From the NCBI RefSeq assembly GCF_028688855.1, contig NZ_JAQTXI010000016.1, positions 8,633 through 72,632 of the forward strand: a stretch of 64,000 nt of DNA. The letters run 5' to 3'. This DNA is from Neomegalonema sp. GTDB taxonomy: Bacteria > Pseudomonadota > Alphaproteobacteria > Rhodobacterales > Rhodobacteraceae. Positions within the stretch are counted from its first letter, which is position 1. Each line of letters starts with the position of its first letter. Below the pieces are notes generated by a model. That model ran no database searches. It worked only from the letters and a program-made list of their open reading frames with translations, and was not told where the DNA came from. This document shows, piece after piece, positions 28,581 through 40,174 of this stretch. A program made the translations under genes and the position numbers.

Positions 28581-29789
28581 ATGCTCGACGCTCCCTCCCG
28601 TTCCGCGCGCGCGGGCTTCGGCCTGACGCTGGCGCTCTGGGCCCTGGTGGCCGCCCCGGGCGCCCGCGCCGAGGTCGCGCCCTTCGAGACCGCCGCCAGA
28701 GCCGCCATGCTGATCGACCACGCCTCCGGCGCGGTGCTCTTCTCGAAGGAGGCGGACGTCTCGATTCCGCCGGCCTCGATGTCCAAGCTGATGACGGCCT
28801 ATCTGGTCTTCGAGAGTCTGAAGTCCGGGCGGCTGAACCTCGACGACCGGCTGCGCGTCAGCGAGAAGGCCTGGCGGATGGGCGGCTCCAAGATGTTCGT
28901 GCGGGTGAACGACCAGATCCGCGTCGAGGATCTTTTGCGGGGCGTCATCATCCAGTCGGGGAACGACGCCTGCATCGTGCTGGCCGAGGCCATCGCCGGA
29001 AGCGAGGAGGCCTTCGCCGCCCGCATGACCGCCAAGGCCGAAGAGCTCGGCATGCGCCAGTCGCATTTCATGAACGCCACCGGCTGGCCCCATCCGGACC
29101 ACCGGATGAGCGCGCGGGATCTGGCGATCATCGCCGAGCGCATCCTGACCGATTTCCCGGAATATTATCATCTCTACGGCGAGCGCGAATTCACCTGGGA
29201 GGGCATCCGCCAGGCGAACCGCAACCCCCTGCTGAGCGCGCCGGGCGCCGACGGGCTCAAGACCGGCCACACCGAAGAGGCGGGATACGGCCTCGTCGGC
29301 TCGGCCCTGCGCGAGGGGCGGCGTCTGACGCTGGTGGTCTCGGGGCTCGACAGCGAGAACCAGCGCGCCCAGGAAGCCGAACGCCTGCTCAACTGGGGCT
29401 TTCGCGAATTCGAGACCTTCACCGTCGGGCATCCGGGGCTGAAGGTCGGGGAGGCCGAGGTCTGGATCGGCGAACGCCCGAGCGTCTCGCTGGTGGTGGA
29501 GAATCCGCTGACGCTCACGGCGCCGGTGGGCGCGCGCGAGCAGGTTCAGGCCGAAATCGTCTATCAGGGCCCCGCGCCCGCGCCGATCCGGCAGGGCCAG
29601 AGGCTCGGGGCCCTGAGGGTCAGCGCGCCGGGAATCGACCCCATCGAGATCCCCCTCGTGGCGGGCGAGGACGTCGCCAGGGGCGGCTTCGCGGTCAAGC
29701 TGAGGGCGGGCGCCTCCACGGCGGCGGCGCGGGCGCTCCGGGCGGCGGGGCTCGCGGGCGAGGAGAAGACGCAGGGCGCCGCTCCGTGA
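28581..29789 (+). CDS. D-alanyl-D-alanine carboxypeptidase (class A low-mass PBP, DacF/DacC type)
   Basis: A 402-residue serine D,D-carboxypeptidase that trims the terminal D-Ala of peptidoglycan stem peptides. A signal peptide ends near GARA (residue 30). The catalytic motifs are SMSK (66-69), SGN (126-128) and KTG (227-229). The C-terminal all-beta domain (about 280-370) and a final Ala-rich amphipathic stretch, which would lie on the inner membrane, complete the PBP5-like layout. Its stop overlaps the GTG start of tmk by 3 bp, so it heads the operon with tmk, holB and tatD. Confidence 0.93.
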   Translation: MLDAPSRSARAGFGLTLALWALVAAPGARAEVAPFETAARAAMLIDHASGAVLFSKEADVSIPPASMSKLMTAYLVFESLKSGRLNLDDRLRVSEKAWRMGGSKMFVRVNDQIRVEDLLRGVIIQSGNDACIVLAEAIAGSEEAFAARMTAKAEELGMRQSHFMNATGWPHPDHRMSARDLAIIAERILTDFPEYYHLYGEREFTWEGIRQANRNPLLSAPGADGLKTGHTEEAGYGLVGSALREGRRLTLVVSGLDSENQRAQEAERLLNWGFREFETFTVGHPGLKVGEAEVWIGERPSVSLVVENPLTLTAPVGAREQVQAEIVYQGPAPAPIRQGQRLGALRVSAPGIDPIEIPLVAGEDVARGGFAVKLRAGASTAAARALRAAGLAGEEKTQGAAP

Positions 29790-30430
29790 GCCAGACGGCC
29801 GGGCGCGGCGGACGCGGGCTCTTCATCGCCTTCGAGGGCGGCGACGGCGCGGGGAAATCGACGCAGATCGCGCTTCTGGCCGAAAGGCTGGAGGCGCGGG
29901 GCCTGCCCGTCCTGCGCACGCGCGAGCCGGGCGGAACGCCCAAGGGCGAGGCTCTGCGGGGGCTTCTCCTCGGCGGCGCGCAGGACTGGACGCCTCTGGA
30001 GGAGGCCGCCCTGATGAGTCTGGCGCGCGGGGCTCATGTGGCCGAGAAGATCCGCCCCGCCCTCGCGCAAGGGAAGATCGTGCTCTCGGACCGCTTCGTG
30101 GATTCGACGCGGGCCTATCAGGGCGCCTCGGGGCTCGCCTCCGAGAAGATCGAGGCGCTGCACGCCCTGCATTCGGAAGGCCTGGAGCCGGATCTCACGC
30201 TGATTCTCGACATGGATCCCTCCGAAGCCATGACCCGCGCCGCCCGACGCGGCTCCGCCGACCGCTTCGAGGCGCGCGGCCTCGCCTATCAGCAGGAGCT
30301 GCGGCGGCGGTTTCTGGCTCTGGCCTTCTCCGCCCCGGAGCGGCGCAGGCTCGTCGACGCCCGCGGCGCGGCGGAGGAGGTCGCCGAAAGGGTCTGGGCG
30401 GCGGCGCGGCCTCTGGTCGAGGCGTCATGA
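29786..30430 (+). CDS. tmk: Thymidylate kinase
   Basis: A 214-residue dTMP kinase making dTDP. The P-loop is FEGGDGAGKST near residue 15, followed by the dTMP-binding TREPGGTPKGE and the DRFVDSTRAYQG segment; LILDMDPSEAM and the lid region RRGSADRFEARG come later. The start is a GTG that shares bases with the stop of the carboxypeptidase gene (GTGA). The stop overlaps the ATG of holB (ATGA). Such coupling suggests the three proteins are made together. Confidence 0.95.
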   Translation: MSQTAGRGGRGLFIAFEGGDGAGKSTQIALLAERLEARGLPVLRTREPGGTPKGEALRGLLLGGAQDWTPLEEAALMSLARGAHVAEKIRPALAQGKIVLSDRFVDSTRAYQGASGLASEKIEALHALHSEGLEPDLTLILDMDPSEAMTRAARRGSADRFEARGLAYQQELRRRFLALAFSAPERRRLVDARGAAEEVAERVWAAARPLVEAS

Positions 30431-31458
30431 ACGGGGATTGGGGGCCTCTGGTCGGGCATGAGGCCGCGCGCGAGGCCTTCGCGAAGGCCCGGGGCGCAGG
30501 ACGCATGCCCCACGCCTGGCTTCTGACCGGGCCGAAGGGCGTCGGCAAGGCGCTCTTCGCACGGCTGGCGGCGGCGCGGCTGCTCGGACGCCCCGGAGAG
30601 GCTCCGGAAGCCGTCCGCGAGCGCGTCCGGGAGGGGCGCGAAACCCGCCTGCGGCTCCTCGAACGCCCCCTCGACGAGAAGACCGACAAGCGCAAGAGCG
30701 TCATCCCGGTGGATCTGGTGCGGGCGCTGAAGGCGGATCTGGCGCTCTCCGCGCCCGACGGCGCCTGGCGCGTCGCCCTGATCGACGCCGCCGAAGACCT
30801 CAATCCCGCCGCCGCCAACGCCCTGCTCAAGCTGCTGGAGGAGCCGCCGCCGCGCGTGGTGTTCCTTCTCGTCTCCCATGCGCCGGGCAAGCTGCTGCCG
30901 ACGATCCGGTCGCGCTGCCGCCGCCTCGAATTTCAGGAGCTCTCCGCCGCAGGGATCGCCGGGATCCTCGCGGCGCGGGGCGAATCCCCCGCCCCCGAAG
31001 AGGCGGCGGCTCTGGCCGCGCTCGCCGAGGGCTCGGCGGGGGCGGCTCTGGCGCTCAAGGCCTCGGGCGGGCTGGAGCTCTACGCGCGTCTTGTCGAGCT
31101 TCTGCGCTTCGCGCCCCGTCCCGCCGACCGCTCGGCTCTGGAGGCCCTCGCCGCCCGCGCGCCCGAGGATTCCGTCGCGCCCGAAGAGCTCTGGGCCCTG
31201 CTGCTGGCGCGTCTGGCGCGAGCCGCGGCCTATGGCGCGCCGCTCCGGCCGGAGGCCGCCGCCGGAGAATCGGCCCTCGCCGCCCGGATCGCGCCGCCCG
31301 CCGCCGGAGCGCTCTGGGCCGAGGCTCAGGCGCGGCAGGTCGCCCGGGCCGCCGAGGCGAAGCTCCTGAATCTGGACCGCGGCCTCATGCTGCTTGACGC
31401 GGCGCGGGATTTTGAGGAGACCGCCGCCAGAGCCGCCCGACTTCATGCGCCGGGCTGA
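30427..31458 (+). CDS. holB: DNA polymerase III delta-prime subunit
   Basis: A 343-residue clamp-loader subunit. The AAA+ domain has HAWLLTGPKGVGKALFARLAA near residue 28 and the later DAAEDLNPAAANALLKLLEEPP, with the sensor 1 segment FLLVSHAPGKLLPTIRSRCRRLEF; the SRC motif is clear. The zinc-binding cysteines of some delta-prime and gamma subunits are not seen. It overlaps tmk by 4 bp and is followed 24 bp later by tatD. Adjacent tmk-holB is widely conserved in bacteria. Confidence 0.93.
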   Translation: MNGDWGPLVGHEAAREAFAKARGAGRMPHAWLLTGPKGVGKALFARLAAARLLGRPGEAPEAVRERVREGRETRLRLLERPLDEKTDKRKSVIPVDLVRALKADLALSAPDGAWRVALIDAAEDLNPAAANALLKLLEEPPPRVVFLLVSHAPGKLLPTIRSRCRRLEFQELSAAGIAGILAARGESPAPEEAAALAALAEGSAGAALALKASGGLELYARLVELLRFAPRPADRSALEALAARAPEDSVAPEELWALLLARLARAAAYGAPLRPEAAAGESALAARIAPPAAGALWAEAQARQVARAAEAKLLNLDRGLMLLDAARDFEETAARAARLHAPG

Positions 31459-31482
31459 ACCCGACCCCTGAGGACGCCTCCC

Positions 31483-32262
31483 ATGCTCGTGGACAGCCAT
31501 TGCCATCTCGATTTCCCCGACTTCAAGGGCGAGATTCCCGAGATCATCCGCCGCGCCCAGGCGGCGGGCGTGGGGCGGATGGTCACCATCTGCACGCGCC
31601 TGAAGGAGGAGCCTCAGGTGCGGGCCATCGCGGAATCCTCGGATGCGGTGTTCTACGCCGTGGGGGTGCATCCCCTGAACGTCGGCGAGGAGCCCCAGGA
31701 GCCGAGCCTCGCGGATCTCGTCGCCTTCGCCGAGCATCCCCGCATGGTGGGCATCGGCGAGACCGGGCTCGATTATCATTACGACCGCTGGCCGCATGAT
31801 CTTCAGGCGCGGCTCTTCCGGACTCATGTCGCGGCGGCGCGCGAGACGGGGCTCCCGCTGATCGTCCACGCCCGCGACGCCGACGAGGACGTCGCCGCCC
31901 TGCTGGAGGAGGAGCACGCCAGAGGCGCCTTTCCCTGCGTGATGCATTGCTTCTCCTCGGGCCGCGAGCTGGCGCGCCGGACTCTGGCCATCGGGGCCTG
32001 TCTCTCCTTTTCGGGCGTGGCGGCCTTCAAGAGCGCCGAGGCCCTGCGGAGCATCTTCGACGAGGTTCCCCTTGAGCGCATCCTCGTCGAGACCGACGCG
32101 CCCTATCTCGCGCCGCCGCCCCATCGCGGCCGACGCAACGAGCCCGCCTATGTCGCCGAGACCGCCCGCGTCCTCGCCGAAAGGCGCGGCATGACCCCCG
32201 AAGCCTTCGCCGAAGCCACCACGGCGAACTTTCACCGGCTTTTCTCGAAAATCGCGCCCTGA
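31483..32262 (+). CDS. TatD-family metal-dependent hydrolase
   Basis: A 259-residue TIM-barrel hydrolase of the TatD/YcfH family, reported as 3'-5' DNase or deacylase in different bacteria. Metal ligands are in DSHCHLDF at the start, GIGETGLDYHYD (Glu), LPLIVHARDAD (His), CVMHCFSSG (His) and LVETDAPYLAP (Asp). The YcfH-like member is the one usually found after holB. The true substrate is uncertain. Confidence 0.92.
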   Translation: MLVDSHCHLDFPDFKGEIPEIIRRAQAAGVGRMVTICTRLKEEPQVRAIAESSDAVFYAVGVHPLNVGEEPQEPSLADLVAFAEHPRMVGIGETGLDYHYDRWPHDLQARLFRTHVAAARETGLPLIVHARDADEDVAALLEEEHARGAFPCVMHCFSSGRELARRTLAIGACLSFSGVAAFKSAEALRSIFDEVPLERILVETDAPYLAPPPHRGRRNEPAYVAETARVLAERRGMTPEAFAEATTANFHRLFSKIAP

Positions 32263-32330
32263 TCTTAAGTTTGCGGCAAGTCGCCCTTCGTAATCTCTCG
32301 CGACAAGTTTCCACAAGGCGCGAGGCCGAG

Positions 32331-33413
32331 ATGCGAATGGATGGCGAGAAGCGCGCAGGGCGCAGAACGGCGGCGATCGTCGGTCTTCTGGCGATTTGCG
32401 CGGCGGGCGCGGCTCAGGCCGATTCGCCGGGCGCCGCGAAATACAGGGCCCAGAACGCCCTGACGGGCGCTCCGGTCTACGACGCGGGCCGCGCGAGCGC
32501 TCCGGTCTACAGCCCCGGCGACCGTCCGCCGACCGCTCTTTACGGCCAGCCCTCCGCGCCCCTGACGACCGGCCCGATCTACAACCCGTCGCCGATGATC
32601 ACCGGCGGCCTGCCGACCGGCCCGATCTACGACCCCTACGGGGCTTCGGCGGCGCCGGTCTACGCGCCGACCTATCAGGCGGCGCCGCTCGCGCCCCAGC
32701 CTCCGGCCTACGCCCGGCAGAACGACGTCTTCGGCTACGCCCCTTCGGCGGCCTGCGGCGGATTGCTGGAGGGCGAGCGCTGCCTCGTGATTCTCGGCGA
32801 CCATACGCGCCGCGTGCGCCTCGACCGCGAGGCCACCACGATCCTCGTGGGCAATCCGGCGGTGGCCGACGTGACGGTGCTCTCCAAGCGCACCATGTTC
32901 GTCTCGGCGCGCTCGGTCGGCTCGACGAACATCGTCGCGCTGGACGAGAACGAGGAGGAGATCGCCAGCTGGGAGGTCTTCGTCCGCGAGCCGGAAGCCA
33001 AGCGCGTCACGCTGCGTCAGGGCCCCACCCGCGAGAACTATCAATGCGCCCCCTATTGCGAGCGCTCCCTCAGCCAGAACGACAGCCCGAGCGCGCATAG
33101 CTCGCATCTGGGCGTGATCAACGCCGAGATGGGCCTCGACCGCACCGCGGTGGGCGCCCAGACCGGCGGCATGCCTCCCGACGCCTTCGAGGGTCCGGGC
33201 GGCATGGGCGGAGCCCCCGCCCCCGCCCCCAAGGCCGAGACTCCGGCCGCGCCCGCAGGCCCGCTCATGGATCCGGGCATGGCGGCCATGCTCCAGAGCA
33301 TGCTGCTCTCGGGAGCCATGTCGTCGCAGCCGGCCGGGGCGAACGAACGCGCGCTCTCGCCGGGCGGATCCTCCTCGCCGACGCTGCCGCCGCCGGATTA
33401 TCTCATGAACTGA
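32331..33413 (+). CDS. Secreted protein with pilus/secretin N-terminal domain, no secretin barrel
   Basis: A 360-residue exported protein; the ATG at 32331 gives a signal peptide ending near AAQA. A Tyr/Pro-rich stretch (about residues 30-125) has repeated PVY and PIYNP/PIYDP motifs. Then comes the domain found at the N-terminus of CpaC/RcpA pilus secretins (VRLDREATTILVGNPAVADVTVLSKRTMFVSARSVGSTNIVALDENE, here given as a region, residues about 162-215). The C-terminus is Pro/Met/Gly-rich. The secretin barrel is missing, so it may be a stand-alone periplasmic cap or adaptor. No other pilus gene is nearby. Confidence 0.8.
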   Translation: MRMDGEKRAGRRTAAIVGLLAICAAGAAQADSPGAAKYRAQNALTGAPVYDAGRASAPVYSPGDRPPTALYGQPSAPLTTGPIYNPSPMITGGLPTGPIYDPYGASAAPVYAPTYQAAPLAPQPPAYARQNDVFGYAPSAACGGLLEGERCLVILGDHTRRVRLDREATTILVGNPAVADVTVLSKRTMFVSARSVGSTNIVALDENEEEIASWEVFVREPEAKRVTLRQGPTRENYQCAPYCERSLSQNDSPSAHSSHLGVINAEMGLDRTAVGAQTGGMPPDAFEGPGGMGGAPAPAPKAETPAAPAGPLMDPGMAAMLQSMLLSGAMSSQPAGANERALSPGGSSSPTLPPPDYLMN

Positions 33414-33438
33414 GGCTTCGCCTCGCCTGGACGGCGCC

Positions 33439-33477
33439 GCAGGGCCGGAGGACTTCGCGTCTTCCGGCCCTGCGGCT
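33439..33477 (+). terminator. hairpin terminator
   Basis: Arms CCGCAGGGCCGGA/TCCGGCCCTGCGG (13 bp, perfect), extended by GAC/GTC around a TTCGC loop. Little T-richness follows. It lies between the pilus-domain gene and the ABC exporter gene. Confidence 0.65.
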
Positions 33478-33604
33478 GTTCCGGCGCGCTTTCGCTCTTG
33501 CCTTTCGAGCATGATTTGTTCATGTTGCGTCGCTTCCGCATGGCGCAGGCGCTCGTCATCCGCGCGAGCCCCCCGACGCCCGATCCGCAAGCGAGTCCTC
33601 CCTC

Positions 33605-35440
<1,836 letters not shown>

Positions 35441-35470
35441 CCCCGCCCCGATCCCTCTCCGAAAACCGCG

Positions 35471-35500
35471 GACGCCGCCCGACTCCCGTCAGGCGGCGTC
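35471..35500. terminator. bidirectional terminator hairpin
   Basis: Arms GACGCCGCC/GGCGGCGTC with an inner GAC/GTC pair and a TCCC loop lie between the convergent ABC exporter and histidine kinase genes; TTCATGTT follows. Confidence 0.75.
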
Positions 35501-35507
35501 TTCATGT

Positions 35508-37286
35508 TCAGACGGGCGCGCGCCGGACGGGCGGAAAGACCAGGCTCGCCACCGCGCCCACGCCCTTTTCGCTGGTCAGCACGAATTGCGCGCCGCAGGC
35601 CTCGGCCAGACGCCGCGCCAGAGCCAGATTCATGCCCTCTCCGCCGAATCCGCCGCCCGCGACGGGAATCGGCAGGCCGAAGGGACGCGCGCTTTCGGCG
35701 ATCTCCTCGGGGGCGTAGCCGGGGCCGGTGTCCATGACCTCCAGACGCGCCCCGCCCTCCATGTCGCGCCAGACGCCGATGCGCGTCGAGCCGCCCGCCG
35801 GAGTCAGGCGCAGCGCCTCCCCGAGCAGAAGCTCCAGCGCCCGGCCCAGAACGTTGGGATCGGTCAGCACGAAGGGCAGATCCGGGTCCACCGCCGCCAC
35901 CAGGCCCACCCCCCGACGCGCCGCCGGAGACTGGGCCTCCGCCGCGAGGCGGCGCACCAGAGCCGCCAGATCCGTGGGGCGGGTATCCAGCCGCAGGTCG
36001 CCCTGCTCCATACGGCGCCAGTCCAGCACCTGGTCGATCAGACGGGCCATGGCCTTCGCGCCCTCATGGGCGTCGGCGAGGGATCCGGCCTCCTCCTCGG
36101 CGCCCGCCTCGCGGGCCTGGAGCCGGAGCATGTCCAGACGCCCCATCAGCAGGTTGAGCGGATCGCGCAGGCCATGGCTCAGAGCCTCCACCGCCCCGAG
36201 CCGCGCCAGAGCCGATTCCGGAACCGAAGCCGCCCGCGCCGGACCCGGCAAGGGCAGGATGTTCAGCATCCGCGTCTCGCGCAGAGGCTCGCGCGGGCCG
36301 AGCGCCAGAAGCAGACGACGCCCCGAATGCAGCGCCGCCCCCTCGAAGAGCGCGGCCCCCGCCCCGAAGCCGTGATGGATCAGCGCCTCGCCGCCCTCGG
36401 CGTCGAGGAGCCCCTCCATGCTGAGGCCGCGCAGCTCCTCGGGCTTGCGGCCGAAGATCTCGGCGGCGGCGGCGGGCATGTCCTGCACGCGGCCCGTCTG
36501 GTCCAGAGCCGCCGCGAAGGCGCCGAAGCCGGCGCGCAGATCGGTCGGGGCCGGAACCGCCGAGAAGACCGCCTCCAGCCGCCGGTCGGGAATCTCGGAG
36601 AATCCCGCCAGCACCGCCGCGAATCCGGCCGGATCCTCGATGCGCCGCGCCGAGATCCTCATGCGGCGGGCGCCCTCGCGGGTGGCCACCGGGACCGCCG
36701 CGCTGTAGGCGCCGTCGAGGAAGGCGCCGCGCATCAGCATGGCGGGCCCCTCCTCGCTGCGCAGGATGCGCCCGAGGCCGTAAGGCTCCTGCGTCGAGAG
36801 CGGGCCGAAGAGCCGTTCGGCCTCGAAATTCTGCGCCAGAGCCTCGCCGTTCTCGCCGAAGAGCACCAGAGCCAGAGGCGCTTCGGCGAATCCGGCGGCG
36901 GCGCGCTCCAGTCCGGCGTCGAGGGCGCCCGCAGGCCGCGCCTCGACATGCAGCAGACGGCGCCCCGTCCCGCTTTCGACCAGCCGCCCGACGCAATCCA
37001 GGACGATGGGACGCCCCTGAGGCGAAAAGGAGGCCCGGAGCGAAGCCCGCCCCTCGCCGCCCGATTCCGCCAGGACGCGCGCGCGACGCTCCAGCTCCTC
37101 ATGCATGCGGGTGGCGGCGCTTTGCGGCGCGAAGTCGCGCTCGGCGAGATCGGGGACCGCCTCCTCTCCCCAGACCTCCAGGCCCCGGCGATTGGCCGCC
37201 AGGATGCGCCGACGCGCTCCGTCCCAGACCCAGAGGGCGGGCGAAGGGTCGAGAGTCTCGGCGAAAGGCGGCGCTTGATGCGGCAT
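35508..37286 (-). CDS. Soluble PAS sensor histidine kinase with altered N-box
   Basis: A 592-residue cytoplasmic kinase without membrane helices. Weak PAS-like regions are visible at about residues 15-60, 120-180 and 250-310. The H-box reads [16 protein letters not shown] near residue 378, so the phospho-acceptor histidine is present. In the ATPase domain the N-box reads [11 protein letters not shown] where most kinases have NLLxNAxKFTP; the metal-binding Asn appears to be Glu. The G1 box DTGPGYA and G2 box [13 protein letters not shown] are kept. No response regulator is next to it. It is divergent from accA across 210 bp. Confidence 0.85.
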   Translation of the reverse strand: MPHQAPPFAETLDPSPALWVWDGARRRILAANRRGLEVWGEEAVPDLAERDFAPQSAATRMHEELERRARVLAESGGEGRASLRASFSPQGRPIVLDCVGRLVESGTGRRLLHVEARPAGALDAGLERAAAGFAEAPLALVLFGENGEALAQNFEAERLFGPLSTQEPYGLGRILRSEEGPAMLMRGAFLDGAYSAAVPVATREGARRMRISARRIEDPAGFAAVLAGFSEIPDRRLEAVFSAVPAPTDLRAGFGAFAAALDQTGRVQDMPAAAAEIFGRKPEELRGLSMEGLLDAEGGEALIHHGFGAGAALFEGAALHSGRRLLLALGPREPLRETRMLNILPLPGPARAASVPESALARLGAVEALSHGLRDPLNLLMGRLDMLRLQAREAGAEEEAGSLADAHEGAKAMARLIDQVLDWRRMEQGDLRLDTRPTDLAALVRRLAAEAQSPAARRGVGLVAAVDPDLPFVLTDPNVLGRALELLLGEALRLTPAGGSTRIGVWRDMEGGARLEVMDTGPGYAPEEIAESARPFGLPIPVAGGGFGGEGMNLALARRLAEACGAQFVLTSEKGVGAVASLVFPPVRRAPV

Positions 37287-37496
37287 GGTCTGGCCCTCGA
37301 TCTGGGTCTTCTGCGTTCCGGCCGGGCCGAGGGCGGACGCCCTTTCCGGGCCGGATTCCCGCTCTTCACCAGCAAGGGCGGCGCCAGAACGCGCCGGAAA
37401 GGCGAGTCCGGGGGGTCTGCGCCCCTTCTGCGCCCTTCCCTTCCCCCGCCGGAGCCGCCATATTCCGCCCCGACCGACAGAGGACACGTTCAGGAC

Positions 37497-38456
37497 ATGC
37501 TGACCTATCTCGACTTTGAAAAAGGCCTCGCCGAACTGGAGGGCAAGGCGGAGGAGCTGCGCGCCCTCGCGCGGCAGGATCCCGCGATGAACATCGCCGA
37601 CGAGGTGGCCCAGCTCGAACAGAAGGCCAGAACCCACCTCGCCGAGATCTACGCCAGACTGAGCCCCTGGGGCAAAACCCAGGTGGCGCGCCATCCGGGC
37701 CGCCCCCACGCCCTGGATTACGTCGAGGGGCTGATCGAGGAGTTCACCCCCCTCGCCGGAGACCGCGTCTTCGGAGAGGACGCCGCGATCATCAGCGGGC
37801 TCGGGCGCTTCCGGGGACGCCCCGTCATGGTGCTGGGCCAGGAGAAGGGCTCCGACACCCAGACGCGCCTGCATCGCAATTTCGGCATGGCCCGCCCCGA
37901 AGGCTACCGCAAGGCCGTGCGGCTCATGGAGATGGCCGACCGCTTCGGCCTGCCGGTGCTGACCTTCATCGACACGCCCGGCGCCTATCCGGGCAAGGGC
38001 GCCGAGGAGCGCGGCCAGGCCGAGGCCATCGCCCGCTCGACGGAGAAGGGGCTCGAGATCGGCGTCCCGCTGATCGCGACGGTCATCGGCGAAGGCGGCT
38101 CGGGCGGCGCGGTGGCCTTCGCGGCGGCCAATCACGTCATCATGCTGGAGCACTCCATCTATTCGGTGATCTCGCCCGAGGGCTGCGCCTCGATCCTGTG
38201 GAAGGATTCGGCCAAGGCTCAGGAGGCCGCCGCCGCCCTGCGGATCACGGCGCAGGATCTCTACAAGCTCGGGGTGATCGACGCCGTGGCGCCGGAGCCC
38301 GTGGGCGGCGCCCATCGCGACAAGGCCGCCGCCGTGGCCGCCGTCGGGACGGCCATCGACGAGGGGCTGGCGCGCTTCGCCGGCTTCGAGAGGGGCGCCT
38401 TGCGCCAGCAACGCCGCGAGAAATTCCTCGCCATGGGCGCGAGGGGACTGGAATGA
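37497..38456 (+). CDS. accA: Acetyl-CoA carboxylase carboxyltransferase subunit alpha
   Basis: A 319-residue AccA, which with AccD moves the carboxyl group from biotin to acetyl-CoA, the first step of fatty acid synthesis. Characteristic parts are the N-terminal [65 protein letters not shown] and [16 protein letters not shown]. Length and ends are normal. The stop overlaps the start of the flavoprotein gene by 4 bp (ATGA), so the two form one unit. Confidence 0.97.
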   Translation: MLTYLDFEKGLAELEGKAEELRALARQDPAMNIADEVAQLEQKARTHLAEIYARLSPWGKTQVARHPGRPHALDYVEGLIEEFTPLAGDRVFGEDAAIISGLGRFRGRPVMVLGQEKGSDTQTRLHRNFGMARPEGYRKAVRLMEMADRFGLPVLTFIDTPGAYPGKGAEERGQAEAIARSTEKGLEIGVPLIATVIGEGGSGGAVAFAAANHVIMLEHSIYSVISPEGCASILWKDSAKAQEAAAALRITAQDLYKLGVIDAVAPEPVGGAHRDKAAAVAAVGTAIDEGLARFAGFERGALRQQRREKFLAMGARGLE

Positions 38457-39655
38457 ACGCTGCGGAGCCCGGCAGGGCGGATCAGGTCGACGTCGTCGTC
38501 CTCGGGGCGGGAGCGGCGGGCTTCATGGCGGCCATCGAGGCGGGCAAGCGCGGCAAGAGCGTCGTGCTGCTGGATCACGCCGAGACCATCGGCGAGAAGA
38601 TCCGCATCTCGGGCGGCGGACGCTGCAACTTCACCAACGTCAACGCCGGGCCCAAGAACTTCGTCTCGGAGAATCCGAAGTTCTGCGTCTCGGCTCTGGC
38701 GCGCTACAAGCCCCGCGATTTCCTCGCGATGGTCGAGAAGCACAAGATCGAGTGGTACGAAAAGACCCTCGGCCAATTGTTCTGCCGCAATTCGGCGAAC
38801 GACATCATCGAGATGCTGCTCGACGAGCTGGCGGCCTCGGGCGGCCTCCTCGTCACGGGCGCGGACGTCCGGGACATCGACAAGGCCGAGGACTTCCAGG
38901 TCTTCACCACGCGCGGCAACTGGCGCGCGCCCCGGCTGATCGTCGCGACGGGCGGGCCCTCCATCCCCAAGATCGGCGCCTCGGGCTTCGCCTACGAGCT
39001 GGCGGCGCGATTCGGCGTGCCGGTGGTGCGGCCCCGCCCCGCCCTGACGCCCTTCCTCTTCAGCGAGGAGATGAAGGCGCGTTCGGGCAAGCTGGCGGGC
39101 GTCTCGACGGAGGTGACGGCTCAGGCGCCCGGCTCGCCGGTCTTCCGCGAGGCGGGGCTCTTCACCCATCGCGGCCTGAGCGGCCCGGCGCTGCTGCAGG
39201 CTTCGAGCTACTGGCGGCAGGGCCAGCCCCTGACGGTGGATTTCGCGCCCGGACGCGATCTCGCCGCCGAACTCATCGCGGCCAAATCGACCAATCCCAG
39301 GCGCGAGATCGCCACGGCGCTCGGGGCCGGGCTTCCCCAGCGCCTCGCGGGCTTCCTCGCGGAGGAGGTGAGCGCCTGGGGCACTCTGGCGGACGCCTCC
39401 CATGCGGAGCTGCGGCGCGTCGCCGCCGCGATCCACGCCCTCGACATGCGGCCCGTCGGGCTGGAGGGCTGGCGCATCGCCGAAGTGGCGGCGGGCGGCG
39501 TGGACGTCCGGGCGCTCGATTCCCAGAGCATGGAGGTCCGGGCGGTTCCGGGGCTGCATTTCATCGGGGAATGCCTCGACGTGACGGGCTGGCTCGGCGG
39601 CTACAACTTCCAGTGGGCCTGGGCCTCGGGAGCCGCCGCGGGGAGGGCCATGTGA
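38453..39655 (+). CDS. BaiN/YhiN-like flavoprotein (HI0933 family)
   Basis: A 400-residue FAD-dependent oxidoreductase of the HI0933/YhiN family. The FAD loop is [19 protein letters not shown] near residue 16, then [14 protein letters not shown], a hallmark of the family, LIVATGG and the C-terminal [19 protein letters not shown]. Members are called BaiN in bile-acid bacteria, but the reaction of most is unknown. It is coupled to accA by an ATGA overlap and to arfB by a similar overlap downstream. Confidence 0.92.
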   Translation: MNAAEPGRADQVDVVVLGAGAAGFMAAIEAGKRGKSVVLLDHAETIGEKIRISGGGRCNFTNVNAGPKNFVSENPKFCVSALARYKPRDFLAMVEKHKIEWYEKTLGQLFCRNSANDIIEMLLDELAASGGLLVTGADVRDIDKAEDFQVFTTRGNWRAPRLIVATGGPSIPKIGASGFAYELAARFGVPVVRPRPALTPFLFSEEMKARSGKLAGVSTEVTAQAPGSPVFREAGLFTHRGLSGPALLQASSYWRQGQPLTVDFAPGRDLAAELIAAKSTNPRREIATALGAGLPQRLAGFLAEEVSAWGTLADASHAELRRVAAAIHALDMRPVGLEGWRIAEVAAGGVDVRALDSQSMEVRAVPGLHFIGECLDVTGWLGGYNFQWAWASGAAAGRAM

Positions 39656-40086
39656 CCCTTTACGTCACCGCCTCCATCGTCATCCCCGAAGAGGAGCTTC
39701 AGGAAAGCTTCGTGCGCTCGGCGGGTCCGGGCGGCCAGAACGTCAACAAGGTCGAGACGGCGGTGGAGCTGCGCTTCGACGCGGCGAACTCGCCCTCCCT
39801 GCCGGAGGCCGTGCGGGCGCGGCTCCTGCGCATGGCGGGACGGCGGGCGACGGAGGCGGGCGTCATCGTCGTCAAGGCTCAGGAGCACCGCTTCCAGGCC
39901 CGCAACCGCGAGGCCGCCCGCGACCGACTCGCCGAGATGATCCGCGCCGCCGCCGCGCCGCCTCCTCCGCCGCGCCGCGCGACCAAGCCCACCCTCGGGT
40001 CGCAGAAGCGGCGTCTGGCGGGCAAGGCCGTGCGCGGGACGGTGAAGCGTCTGCGCGGCGCGCCCTCCTCCGGCGACGAGGACTGA
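39652..40086 (+). CDS. arfB: ArfB, peptidyl-tRNA hydrolase for stalled ribosomes
   Basis: A 144-residue ArfB (YaeJ), which rescues ribosomes stalled at the end of a broken mRNA. The catalytic GGQ is at residues 27-29 in SAGPGGQNVNK, and the basic C-terminal tail that enters the empty mRNA channel (KRRLAGKAVRGTVKRLRG) is present. The start is a GTG overlapping the stop of the flavoprotein gene (GTGA). No ATG lies before the GGQ motif. Confidence 0.94.
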   Translation: MTLYVTASIVIPEEELQESFVRSAGPGGQNVNKVETAVELRFDAANSPSLPEAVRARLLRMAGRRATEAGVIVVKAQEHRFQARNREAARDRLAEMIRAAAAPPPPPRRATKPTLGSQKRRLAGKAVRGTVKRLRGAPSSGDED

Positions 40087-40174
40087 ACGCGCCGAGGCCC
40101 TGCGGCGTCCGGCGGACTGGTCTTCGCCCGGGCTCCGGCGCAGGATCCGCCGCGCCTGATCCGGGAGCCGCGTC

